The notes: generated by a model from the letters alone, not told the origin. Counted from the first letter of the stretch, positions 20,845 to 30,364 are shown. The stretch: DNA of 64,000 bases from Amblyomma americanum (GCF_052857255.1 NC_135504.1:135148929-135212928), one strand, 5' to 3'. Numbers and translations are program-made.

Positions 20845-21338
20845 ATGCGAAGCATAATAGATTTGTGAAAGGGTATAGCCTGGTGACACTTGGTTATACT
20901 TGGTAATGCTTGGATACACTTGGTTTATGCTTGGTAATGCTTGGATATGCTTGGTAATATCTAAGTATTGCATAGATTAAAGAATGACAACACATGTGTT
21001 ACTCTGTTTCATCCTTGCTTATTTCATTCCGACGAGCTTCCCTGTCTGTAGGCGGCATTTCGCTGTATGACTGCCTCGGCGTGAGGAGCGGGGCTCTTAT
21101 ATACAATGCCGCGACGACAATCGCCCCCTAGCGGGAGGCGGGGGAGTTAGCCTTGGTGGTCGCGGCCGCGCGGCGACCGCGCTAGTTGAGCCCCGTTTCT
21201 CCACAGCTGGCATGACGTCAGACCACGTGCTCGGCTGCAGCGCCCCTAGCGGGAGGAGCGGGACTTAGCCTTAGTGGTCGCGGCCGTGCCAGGCTGGGCT
21301 ATGGTTGAGCTAAGTAGTGTCCCTATTATGCTTCGCAT
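20845..21338 (-). mobile_element. 494-bp element with perfect 16-bp inverted ends, related to Helitron-like leader
   Basis: ATGCGAAGCATAATAG at 20845-20860 is mirrored by CTATTATGCTTCGCAT at 21323-21338. The element interrupts the RTE relic. The interior at 21070-21310 shares CTGTATGACTGCC, GAGGAGCGG, TGACGTCA and AGCGCCCCTAGCGGGAGG-type words with the leader of the Helitron-like ORF at 27674-27985, in the same orientation. It also contains a TATA-like GTATATAA on the minus strand (21104-21097) and a CTTGGTAATG-type short repeat (20880-20960). No ORF. This suggests a non-autonomous derivative; the class (Helentron-like or other) is inference. Confidence 0.6.
20880..20960. repeat. Degenerate short tandem repeat, CTTGG-containing
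   Basis: About seven imperfect units of ATGCTTGGTAATGCTTGGAT type with a spacing of about 10-12 bases. It lies inside the 494-bp element, near its left end. Confidence 0.75.
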
Positions 21339-21357
21339 AAAAATGGGCGTGGACACG

Positions 21358-21592
21358 GTATGTAAATCGAGGGCAAGGTAACCGTTGCCCCCTAAGGGTA
21401 ACGGACTGGATTCCAAGAGAATCCAAGCGTAGTGGGGGGGGGGGGGGGGGGGCGGCAAAAAGGTAATTCGGTGGGCGAGATTACGAAGTTTTTGGGGATA
21501 GGGCTACCGCAGGTGGCACACGAGAGGGTTAATTTCAGAGAAATGAGAGAGGACTTTGTCCTGCAGTGGACATAGGCAGGCTGATGATAATA
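21358..21592 (+). pseudogene. Old RTE-like LINE relic, 3' end
   Basis: Resumes the relic of 20320-20844 with the region equivalent to the C-terminus of the intact copy (GGGTAACGGACTGGATTCCA, GTGGGCGAGATTACGAAGTT, then TTGTCCTGCAGTGG) and ends with GGCTGATGATAATA, the decayed TGATGA tail of this family. A G19 run at 21434-21452 lies in it where the intact element has a shorter G run. Confidence 0.85.
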
Positions 21593-21705
21593 GGCTGTGG
21601 CGTGAGCTTCATCTATGGTCTCGGCTGCACGCCCTGGTGAAGTTTCGCGACTGCGATCGTTTTGAATCCATGTCGGTGGCACGGAATTTGGATCTTGCGA
21701 AGTGC

Positions 21706-21792
21706 TCCCTTATCCCTTCCCTCACGGCGCGGTTCAGGTGTCCAACGATATATGAGACAGATACTGCGCTATTTCCTTTCCCCAGAAAACCA

Positions 21793-21826
<34 letters not shown>
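21706..21826 (+). mobile_element. Type 1 SINE, 5'-truncated, with (ATT)n tail
   Basis: Begins within the pyrimidine-rich part (CTCCCTTATCCCTTCCCTCA) and continues to the 3' end; the tail has grown into about 10 ATT units (21795-21826). Confidence 0.9.
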
Positions 21827-21827
<1 letters not shown>

Positions 21828-21829
21828 GT

Positions 21830-22240
21830 GCTGAATCTTGTCGAAGGTCCCTAACACCCTCGAAATATAGGGCCTGGCACGAAAATACAGGGCAATCGCT
21901 TCTTCCCGTATATTACTCAGCATAATGAGCTTACATGCGACCCAGAGGCTTGCTTTCTCTGCAACGCACCTCTGAGTAAAAATCACCTAATTTGGCAATG
22001 CCCCTAATATCCGGGAGCTAAACAGACTGATCCCTTTGATCAAGTTGGCTGTAGGTCCTACATCCGCAGCCCAAATGCGAATATAAAAAATATCGCCCTA
22101 CGCCTGGTGGAGGAGGCTTACTCCAAGACCTCTGCGGTCACTGCGCAGGAGGGCCGGCAAGGGGTAGACCCTCCCTTTGGCTGAGCACCTGCCACGAGGT
22201 CCATGTCGGTGTAAATGGTCTTCTCTCTCTCTGCTTAAGA
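21830..22240 (+). pseudogene. LINE ORF2 C-terminus and 3' end, unknown I-like family
   Basis: Reading rightward, DPEACFLCNAPLSKNHLIW followed by QCP is a Cys-X2-Cys and His-X4-Cys type cluster as found at the C-terminus of I-clade LINE proteins, then IALRLVEEAYSKTSAVTAQE and a short tail ending in CTCTCTCTCT. The frame has stops. 5'-truncated. Confidence 0.5.
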
Positions 22241-22263
22241 ACGTTTTTGCGGCCAACATTATG

Positions 22264-22579
22264 TACCCGCCGCGGTGGCTCAGTGGTTAGGGCGCTCGAC
22301 TACTGATCCGGAGTTCCCGGGTTCGAACCCGACCGCGGCGGCTGCGTTTTTATGGAAGAAAAACGCTAAGGCGCTCGTGTGCTGTTCGATGTAAGTGCAC
22401 ATTAAAGATCCCCAGGTGGTCAAAATTATACCGGAGGCCTCTACTACGGCACCTCTTCCTTTCATCTTTCACTCACTCCTTTATCCCTTCCCTTACGGCG
22501 AGGTTCAGGTGTCTAACGATAAATGAGACAGATACTGCGCCATTTCCTTTCACCAAAAACCAGTCGTTATTATTATTGA
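22264..22579 (+). mobile_element. Type 1 SINE, full length, 9-bp target duplication
   Basis: Best complete example in the window. Head: CGCGGTGGCTCAGTGG A box and GGGTTCGAACCC B box, followed by TTTTTATGG, core with ATTAAAGATCCCCAGGTGGT, pyrimidine-rich middle, TCAGGTGTCTAACGATAAAT and CAGTCGTTATTATTATTG tail. AACATTATG at 22255-22263 recurs at 22580-22588. The internal A and B boxes would direct RNA polymerase III. Confidence 0.95.
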
Positions 22580-22588
22580 AACATTATG

Positions 22589-24850
22589 AAAGCGTTCATA
22601 GTCTATTCCATCCGCCGCACGGTTGCGGGCTCCGGCCTTCTTCTGACGTGAAGTGACCCGAGCATGACGCTTAATCTTGCCGCTGCGTCCATGGTCGCCG
22701 AACGCTGACATTCGCAGTCTGAGTTGCGACATCGACTCAATGACGAGCTGGGTTTTCTATGCTCTACTTATTTTCGTTCTTTCTCGTTTTTCATCGCTTT
22801 ATTATCGTCAGATTAGGGAATTCGTCACGGTTGCTCAGTGTTTTGGAGGATCGGCTACTGAGGTTGAAGACCGTAATCGAGCGAAACGCAAAAGGCGTCC
22901 ATGTGCTCTACCGTATGAGATCCAGATAACCCCGGAGCTTCCACAATGGCGCCTTTGTCTTCGTCCCTTCAATACCTCATCGCTCCCTTCCTTCACAACA
23001 CGATGTGCGCACCGAGAATTGAGGACGTTTCTGGGTGTTCTTTCCTCACTACGAACTTATTGGTGTCATCATCGTGAACGACAACGGCTACGCGAAATGC
23101 GCCGAACGAATCCGAAATATCTATCCCAGTATGTATATCGCTAAGCTAAACACACTCGCGAAAACGTTATACAATAACATCGCACGTTCTTAGGGCTAAA
23201 TAGCATCACTTCCAGCGCAGCACAACCATGGTCATAGTTGCAGACCATGGTCGAACGGCAGCTCCGAGCTACACGTGCGGCTCCTGGCGGTAGCCGGTGG
23301 ATTCGACGTTGGTTGGCCAAGAGGGCTAGATGGACGGATTCAGCAAACATTCAGCCGTGGTGCGTGCGGGATTGGTGGGTTGCAAGCTTTGATCGGATAG
23401 TGATGGAACAATAGCAATTGGACGCAGCTGCCCCTCCCCCCCCCCCCCCCCCCCCTGTGTCAGCTTAAAGTAAAAAAAAAAACTGAGCTTGTGCAGTAGG
23501 ATATAAGCTGGATGCGGGTTGAAGAGCAGGAAGCGCCGAGTAGTATTCTCACTTAACAACGAATAATCGCGGCGAATCAGAACAAACGGCCAGCATAGAT
23601 GTTAAACTACAGCATGTACTACTTGATTTGGAATCATTTTAATTCTGACATGGGGTTTGTTCGAACGTCACGTTATGACTCCGTGTGAACATCGCAAACT
23701 GGCTGCGGTGAACTTCAGCTGAGCATTTTTGAAATTTGCGGTGTACCTTGTAATTGACGATTTACAGAAACCTGTAAGTCGTCTTCTCTGCAATGCTTGC
23801 TTTCCAAATATAAGGTCTGGAACCCCGACAGCACACATATTCTTGGAGCGAATGTAAACTCCGGATGGTCTGGGAAGGAAAAGGAGGAAGATCGTCCTTT
23901 GTCTCAGTGCTGTGGGAATGGGGCTCTTCCTCGTTGTGGCTGAGGGCGCAGGGGAACGGGGAGGAAGGAAGTTAGAGCGAAGGTGTTGTTGAGCAGAAGA
24001 TTTTTATAAAGTTTAGAACGGAGTAGCTCACTACTTCTGGAACAGGAACAAAGCCAAGTTAAGTTGATGGGCGAGTAGGCTAAGATATTACATGACTACA
24101 GCGCCACGAACGGGACATAAAACCGCACAGGCAGGAACATAACTCATGTGGCTGTTGATCCCCTGCCTGTGTCCTTCTTCTAGGTCACATTCGCTGCGCT
24201 GTCGTAAGGGAAGCTACAAAGGTCAATTTCGTTTTATTTTCTGCATAGCCTCTATTGCAGTTCTACAGAAGGTTGAGTAGAAACCGATTTTCAATTCTGT
24301 AGCATCATACTCTTTCGACAGCTCTCTCGATGCCATCTTGAAGAAAACTGGCGACATTCCTAAGTTTATTCAGAAAGGGGAACATGACTCGTTTCGCTTC
24401 CACAAATAATGTGACAGTGTCATCTATGAACGAGACATTTTGGTTGGATAACAAGATTTGCGGAGAAGCTGTCTTGCAAATTAATGAGTAGTATTGGTTT
24501 ATTAATGCCCTGCAGGACACCAACCAATAATGCCCCGCAGGGGCACCTTGAGTATTCAGCTGTTTGTGCTTGGTGTCACCACGGACCCTTAGCCCCAATC
24601 GAAGTCTCATTACCGGTTAAATGGAGGAAAGCAACGTCAAAAATAGTGGAATGAGAAGTAGCCTGTACCTGCAAAGCATCACCAGGCTTAAACCAATCAA
24701 AGAAAAATGAACAGGGCCCATTCGGGCAAAAATCTAGTTTGGTAGAAAAAAAACAATTGGAAAAATAAAATGGTGGGCATGGTAAATCAAAACGGTGTCA
24801 TAAGGGCGCAGCGAGCACAGAGGGGTGAAAAAGTACCCGCGGAGGCTGGT
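22589..24850. other. Gene-free stretch
   Basis: No recognisable gene or repeat family. It holds a C20 run (23436-23455) and a 155-codon and a 101-codon ORF (22677-23144 plus, 24305-24610 minus) without motifs. I leave both uncalled. Confidence 0.4.
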
Positions 24851-25560
24851 TTATTCTTGAAATATGTGTGGTTTATTAGAATGTGATGGTGCCCATAAAT
24901 AAGAGAGAAGAAAAGAAAAACACAGGGAAACAGAAAGCGAAAGAAGGCAACGAGGATGAAAATGTTAACGTAGAGAAGAAGGTGGCAATAGGGCAGGTAG
25001 AGAATGATTGGAACGACCTGAAAGAGATAAAACAGACAAACACAGGAAAAAGATAAAGAATAGTACACAAAAACAAAAGGAAAAAAAAACTGCCTTGCCA
25101 GTTTTGAAAAAAAAAACACATACATACCACCTACATAAAGATACGCACTCCCAATCACACACACAAACAGACACACACACACGCACACACAAACACACAC
25201 ACACACGGAAGCCGTGACAGAGGAGCGGACATCAAAGACGTCCACCTCACGTGGCCTGATCGTCTCCCCTGTGAACCGCAAATGTCCCGGGAGAAAAGGA
25301 AACAAAGAGAAATAAGAAAGGAAAGCAAAGAAATGCTTAAAAAGAAAGAAAGAGAAAAGGGGAAAGAAAAAAAGACAGAAAAATTGAACAGAAATGAAAG
25401 ATTAAAAGGAAAAGCAAGGGTGCCTGATACTAGAGGCTCCCAAAGCACTTGAGGCCGGCTCTCAAGGAGAAGACCAAGAGGACCAAAGGGACCGAAGGGA
25501 GGCCAGCAGACGACGATTAAACGTTGAGAAAAAAAACTATATGAATAAATAAATAAAAAA
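24851..25560 (-). other. Purine-rich plus strand (pyrimidine-rich minus strand), likely LINE 3' region
   Basis: The plus strand is strongly biased to A and G with few T, including a CA-repeat segment (25156-25206). It lies directly downstream (minus-strand sense) of the R1-like LINE and its repeated 3' modules, so it may be the distal 3' untranslated region. All long ORFs here are composition artefacts (poly-Phe/Ser and CVCVCV). Confidence 0.4.
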
Positions 25561-25569
25561 CAAAGGAAT

Positions 25570-26215
25570 CAGGGCGGCGCAGTGAGGCGCCCCGAAGGGA
25601 CACTGGAAAGTGAAGTCTGTCGTCTTCAATTCCGGAGGCCAACAAACAACCTTAAGGTCGCACGCCCGCGGGCCAAATGGACGCACGGAGGAGTGTGCGT
25701 CAAAAACAGAGGGTAATTGGGGCGCCTCAGTGACGCGCCCCCGAAACACACTCAAAAAGGTTTTGTTGCCCGGGATCCTGCGGGCCAACATACGACTCCA
25801 AGGCCCGACGCCCAGGGGCCAAGTGGGGCCAAGGATAGGAATGTTCCATAATGCGATACAGCGCGAATAAAGACGGGGACGAAGCGAGACAAGACACCAC
25901 AGCGCTGTGGTGTCTTGTCTCGCTTCGTCCCCGTCTTTATTCGCGCTGTATCGCATTATGGAAAATTACCAACTAGCCCGATCTGCCACTCTTGCAGGAT
26001 AGGAATGTACAACATAACACAAACACAGAGGTAAATTGGGGAGCCTCAATGACACTTCCCCGGGCAATACTAAAAAAAATAATAATAAAAAGAAATGAAA
26101 ATAAATAAATAAATAAAACTTGCCAGCCGCGACCGTGCAGGCCAACAAAAAACACTTAAACCCGACGCCCGTAAGCCGGGTCGGGGAAAGAAAGAAATAA
26201 GAGAAAAAGAAAGAT
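25570..26215 (-). repeat. Three diverged repeat modules in the 3' region of the R1-like LINE
   Basis: The word set CAGTGA(C/G)GCGCCCC, CCTGCGGGCCAACA and CCCGACGCCC recurs with start points near 25579, 25727 and 26047; the matching ends are near 25668, 25812 and 26175. Spacing is about 148 and 320 bases, the larger interval being taken up in part by the palindrome. The modules follow the RNase H ORF in minus-strand sense. Confidence 0.6.
25844..25963. repeat. Perfect 120-bp palindrome
   Basis: The sequence is its own reverse complement from 25844 to 25963, with centre AGC/GCT between 25903 and 25904 and arms of 60 bases. The first mismatch is 25843 against 25964. GGATAGGAATGT stands just left (25832-25843) and again at 25998-26009. 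It would form a full cruciform or hairpin. Confidence 0.97.
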
Positions 26216-26220
26216 AGGAG

Positions 26221-26878
26221 TTAAGTGCTGCGCCGAACATAGTTCGGAATAGCAGCACCAACTATAGCAACAACTCTACACAACAGCGCGCATGATCGGG
26301 CCTCACCCAGCCATCGTCTCCATAGAGACGAATTTTGCGCCCCGTCATGACCAGGCAGACCGGCCACCACATGAATAGTTATTGGACAGTCGGTCAGGTA
26401 GTGTCGTACGTCACCTGAAGGCGCCCCGCATGGGCATTCAGGCGGCGACGCAATGCCGAAACGATGTAAGTAGTGAAGAAACCGGCCATGCCAAGTTACG
26501 AGTGTAACTATGGGGCGTGGTGGCGAAAAGTTAGAAGGTATGTTAAGAACGTCGGGCACCCAGGAAAACATTCTGATGCCCTCGATATTTTCGCGCCACC
26601 ACGAGGCCCATCTGGCACGGACGACGCCTCTAAAAGGGGTCCTAACGGCCACCCTGGAGCGCAGGACGACCCTCACACGAGGAGACAAGCTTTCGCGGGA
26701 GGCAACAATGTCTGAAATTTCGTTTCCGAGCACTCCCGCGTTTCGCGGGACATGGAAGAGGTTTATCGGTCTGTTCTGGGCAAGCGCTGAGAGATCAGAT
26801 TTTTTATTAACAATGTGGATGTCTTGCGTGGCGTATACTGCCAATGCAAGAAGTGAAAGCGAATCCGTGTAAAAAAAA
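26221..26878 (-). pseudogene. R1/I-like LINE ORF2 C-terminal part (RNase H end and zinc cluster)
   Basis: Minus-strand frame from 26866 reads FYTDSLSLLALAVYATQDIH (RNase H aspartate region), then LFHVPRNAGVLGNEISDIVA, the conserved HVxxHxGxxGNExAD-type RNase H motif with the histidine replaced (RNA instead of GHA), then a Cys/His cluster (PPECPCGAPSGDVRHYLTDC) and a C-terminal tail ending in stop at 26221. It continues the LINE pieces at 27986-29247. The element is split by the Helitron-like insertion. Confidence 0.75.
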
Positions 26879-26945
26879 CGGCCGTGGCTTAGCTGGTTAA
26901 GCCTGGTGATTGCGAAGCAACTGGGTTCAAACGCGGTAGCCCTTC
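26879..26945. mobile_element. tRNA-like SINE head fragment
   Basis: GGCCGTGGCTTAGCTGGTTA, an anticodon-arm-like stretch and GGGTTCAAACGCGG together look like the A and B boxes of a tRNA-derived head in plus orientation. No body follows; the Helitron-like coding sequence starts directly after it. Part of the insertion within the R1-like LINE. Confidence 0.45.
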
Positions 26946-27674
26946 TGGCATCGGCGGGTATCTATAGCCATTAGAAACACTGTAGAAAGAAATCTTTTCC
27001 TCTTTAAGGCTATTCTTGCATGTATTGCACATCACGGCACCGGATAAAGTCTCTTCTTTCCAGTCCGGGTAAGCCTTAAGCAATGTGGGAAACATTAGAA
27101 CACTCCCCGGCGTAAGTTTGTCCCTATGCCACAACCGGTCACACACTGTACAGGCATAGCCGAACAGGTTGTTAGTAAACCGTCTGTTGAATTCACGCGT
27201 TGCCGTCTCAAAATCCTTTACTCTTCTCGCATGTTCTTCACGTCGTTCTACTGCAATGTGTCCTTCGGGTTGAGTCGGACCAGCCTTGGTGAGAGATTTC
27301 TGCTGTCGTTTCTTCGAACGCTCTTGTCTCTGCTGGGGTGTTTCTTCTGCACGCTGTTTTCTTCGCTTTTCGTTTTCCTTCTCTCGAAACGCACGTTCCT
27401 TCTCGAGCCGCTGCTGCCGCTGTTCCGGGGTTTCTTGGACACGCCTCTGCCGTTTAGTCGCGTTCCAGCGTTCTGAACTAGTAGAAGGAGACTCACTGTC
27501 GGGCAAACTCATAATTTCTTCCTTTGCTTCTGCTGTTTCCACAGAGGAGGTTGCACGTTGTCGCCGAGCTGCATACTGGGCACGCCGCTTAGAAGGTCGT
27601 TCTTCTTCCGTCTCCGTAGCTCGCAGATGCTTCCTCTTTGCATTCTGCCGAGCTGCCTTGTTCGTAGGCACCAT
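26946..27674 (-). pseudogene. Helitron-like Rep/helicase ORF, N-terminal fragment
   Basis: An open frame from ATG 27674 to about 26946. Residues 1-150 are highly charged with repeated EQRQxRLEK units (ETPEQRQQRLEKERAF, EETPQQRQERSKKRQ). Residues 170-240 have a folded, Cys-containing part (FGYACTVCDRLWHRDKLTPG, VMCNTCKNSL) ending in YRYPPMPEGLPRLNPV. This combination matches the N-terminus of tick and other animal Helitron-encoded proteins, in which a PIF1-like helicase would follow. The Rep and helicase domains are missing, replaced by a tRNA-like fragment at 26879-26945. The ORF up to the break has no stops. Confidence 0.65.
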
Positions 27675-27985
27675 CGTAACATCTGGCTGTATGACTGCCT
27701 TGGCGAGAGGAGCGGAGTTGTTTTATAGAGCTGGTGTGACGTCACTCTGACGGTAGCGCCCCTGGTGAGAGGAGTGGGAGTTAGGCCGCCGTTGGTGGCT
27801 ACCGCCTCGCCTCGCGACGGCGTGAGATGGGGCCTCGTTTTTACACAGCTGGTGTGACGTCACTCTAGGTCACGTGGTGTGACGTCACGCAGCGAGGTCA
27901 CACTAAAGGTAAATGGTGCCTACCACCGCCTCGCCACGGAACGGGCTGAAGTGCGACCTAAAGTAGTATTGCTTCGCAATAATAA
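27675..27985 (-). promoter_or_regulatory. Helitron-like 5' leader with TATA box and terminal hairpin
   Basis: On the minus strand the leader carries CTATAAAAC at 27728-27720, about 50 bases before the ATG at 27674, and several TGACGTCA sites (27748, 27856, 27881) that look like CRE-type palindromes. Near its far end lies the short hairpin ATTGCGAAGCAAT (27967-27979). Several words recur in the 494-bp element at 20845-21338. Function of the sites is inference. Confidence 0.45.
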
Positions 27986-28585
27986 AACGGGCGCGTCCCG
28001 GTAGCGACCACGCAAAGCGGACCACCTACGAGAACGCAACCAGTTCCGCAGCGTAAGGGCTCGACGCGCCCTCCACTCGAAACCGAACGACCGTTCGAAG
28101 CCGACTGCGAGGACCGAACGCAACAAACGCCGCTCCCGCAGAAACGGAGGTGTATGCACCGTCAGTATAAACGTGGTGCACCGGCAGCTACGCCGTCGCC
28201 GCCGCCGCCTCCACGCTCAATCGGCAGTGCTTTAAAGCTACAACCTCCGATGGATGCCGCGAGGAGTCGTCGAAGGGCTGCTCTATCTCGACAGCACGGA
28301 AGGACCTCGTCCCAAAAGCGGTGTCTCGCCGAAGGGAAAAGAGGTCAAACTCCGCGTTGAGTCTGTCGAGGTCTATCGCCAAAGGCGGTGCATGCAGGAG
28401 AACCTGCAACGCCTTCGTGATCGTCGTGGAATAGGCCCCCGCCAACACCAGAAGCAGGGACCTCTGCACAGACACGAGGCGAGAGTAGAGACCCGAGTGG
28501 GGGCACTCAGTCCACCAAACGGGCGACGCGTACGACAGTGTTGGCAACACGACGTGGCTGTAAAGCAACCTTAGACGGGCCGGCG
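27986..28585 (-). pseudogene. R1/I-like LINE ORF2, thumb to RNase H
   Basis: Two frames: 28568-28188 with LPTLSYASPVWWTECPHSGL and QRSLLLVLAGAYSTTITKAL (the region after the RT palm), and 28160-27990 with VHHVYTDGAY that supplies the first RNase H aspartate. It joins 26221-26878 if the Helitron-like insertion is ignored, and 28857-29247 on the other side of a SINE. Confidence 0.75.
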
Positions 28586-28599
28586 CCGGCCTGCCGCTG

Positions 28600-28842
28600 C
28601 CGCCGCGGTGGCTGAGTGGTTACAGCGCTCGGCTGCTGGCCCGTAAGACGCGGGTTTGATCCCGGCCGCGGCGGTCGATTTTCGATGGAGGCGAAATTCT
28701 AGAGGCCCGTGTACTGTGCGATGTCAGTGCACGTTAAAGAACCCCAGGTGGTCGAAATTTCCGGAGCCCTTCACTACGGCGTCTCTCATAGCCTGAGTCG
28801 CTTTGGGACGTTAAACCCCCATAAACCATAAACCAAACCAAA
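28600..28842 (+). mobile_element. Type 2 SINE inserted in the R1-like LINE, 14-bp target duplication
   Basis: Head with TGGCTGAGTGG and GGGTTTGATCCCGGCC, core with TGTGCGATGTCAGTGCACG, and 3' end CATAAACCATAAACCAAACC. CCGGCCTGCCGCTG stands at 28586-28599 and 28843-28856. It interrupts the LINE ORF without other damage. Confidence 0.95.
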
Positions 28843-28856
28843 CCGGCCTGCCGCTG

Positions 28857-29247
28857 ATGCGCAGGAAAGTCGCCAGGCGGGCGGACAGCGTCTCGGCGCG
28901 CTCCTTTAGCCTCTCGGCATGTGGAATGAACGAGATGAGGCGGTTAAAGACTACGCCGAGCACCTTGACGGCAGGCCTGAAGTACAGGCGGGCGCCACCA
29001 AGGTGAACTGCGGGCATGGTGTGGCCCATCCCCCTCCTGGGAGGCGAGATGAGCACACACACCGTCTTATCACGCGAGATGTTAATTCTCGCCTCACTCG
29101 CACACGAGGCGACTCGGCCGAGCGCGTCATCCGCCAACAGCTCAAGCTCCTGTCGGCTGGCTCCAGGCAACAAAACGACAACGTCGTCCGCGTACGCCTG
29201 GAGCGACACGCCCTCCGGCATGGGCACCGCCAAAAGGCCACGCGTCA
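28857..29247 (-). pseudogene. R1/I-like LINE ORF2, reverse transcriptase palm
   Basis: Open frame with GVSLQAYADDVVVLLPGAS (YADD at 29194-29183), ELLADDALGRVASCASEARI and NISRDKTVCVLISPP, then the AVHLGGARLYFRPAVKVLGV segment. The frame is truncated on its N-terminal side by the SINE tail at 29248. The GC-rich codon use contrasts with the CR1-type elements in this window. Confidence 0.85.
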
Positions 29248-29470
29248 CTAATAATTGGTTTTCTGGGGAAAGCAAATGGCGCAGTATCTGTCTCACATAT
29301 CGTTGGACACCTGAACCGCGCCGTATGGGAAGGGATAAAGGAGGGAGTGAAAGAAGAAAGAAAGAAAGGAAAAGGTGGCCGTAGTGGAGGGCTCCGGAAT
29401 AATTTCGACCACCTGGGGATCTTTAACGTGCACTGACATCGCACAGCACACGGGCGCGTTAGCGTTTTGG
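29248..29470 (-). mobile_element. Type 1 SINE lacking its tRNA-like head
   Basis: Tail, middle and core on the minus strand, ending at TAGCGTTTTGG; the head is missing. Its 3' end abuts the R1-like RT fragment. Confidence 0.92.
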
Positions 29471-29576
29471 GCGAACATTAATAACAATTTACAACAGAGT
29501 TAAGCAAACATTAAGGAAAAACGACGAGCATGGCGGAAACTGCCGCCACTCCATTTCAGAGGAGAAGCTCCTGCCT

Positions 29577-29705
29577 TCCATCCATCCATCCATCCATCCA
29601 TCCATCCATCCATCCATCCATCCATCCATCCATCCATCCATCCATCCATCCATCCATCCATCCATCCATCCATCCATCCATCCATCCATCCATCCATCCA
29701 TCCAC
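29577..29705. repeat. (CCAT)n microsatellite
   Basis: About 31 uninterrupted CCAT units. Open in every frame, giving artefactual IHPS and WMDG ORFs. Confidence 0.98.
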
Positions 29706-30364
29706 TTATTATTTTTTCCATCTTTTTTTTTGCGCACACTCCATTGAGTCATTGGATGGGGTTGACACCAGTAACCTTGGTTGACGCGAAGCCCCAAGGA
29801 AGGTATATTGTGTTCAACAAGAAGCAGTCTCACAAAGGCGGAGGGTGCAGTCTGCCACATTGCCACAGTCTTTTCCTCCACCCCTCATCACCCCTTTGGC
29901 CATACATACACATGGCTGTAGCAAAGATTTCAAACGCACCTTTTCTAGGTAAAGTTAGGGTTGATTGCGGCGGCATAACCCTCAGGGCCTTGCATTACTC
30001 TAGGCTCGAATACCTTCTGATGAGTTAGAACTCTTCCCGGGAATGTTCCGTATGACCCCTGCCCTTCCTTCAATCAAAGCAATTAATGAATTTATCGGAA
30101 ACTTCAATGAAAAGGAGTCGGTGTGTGTGTGCTCAAGCGTTTTGTGTGGCATGCTGTGTTTGTGTTTCGGAATTTTGTGGTATGCCGTAACTGTGGCCGC
30201 TTAATACCTTCCTGGACTGTGACTCCTCACACTCCAAGCGCGTGGGTGCCAATTTTTGTATTTGTTTTCTTTTCTGTAGCGAGAGCTACACTGGGCTGCG
30301 GTAGCTGGGAGAGGACGATTGTGCGCATGCGCCGTTACCATGGCTACTGGAGCGGAGCAGCAGG
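29706..30364. other. Gene-free stretch
   Basis: No gene or repeat family recognised; short GT run at 30121-30131. Confidence 0.35.

Noticed and set aside
24787..25448. Cys/Val- and Phe/Ser-rich ORFs on the minus strand, possibly membrane proteins
   Set aside because: They follow base composition (CA repeat and purine-rich strand) and show no protein-like pattern.
29489..29881. ORFs with WMDG or IHPS repeats
   Set aside because: Produced by the (CCAT)n microsatellite only.
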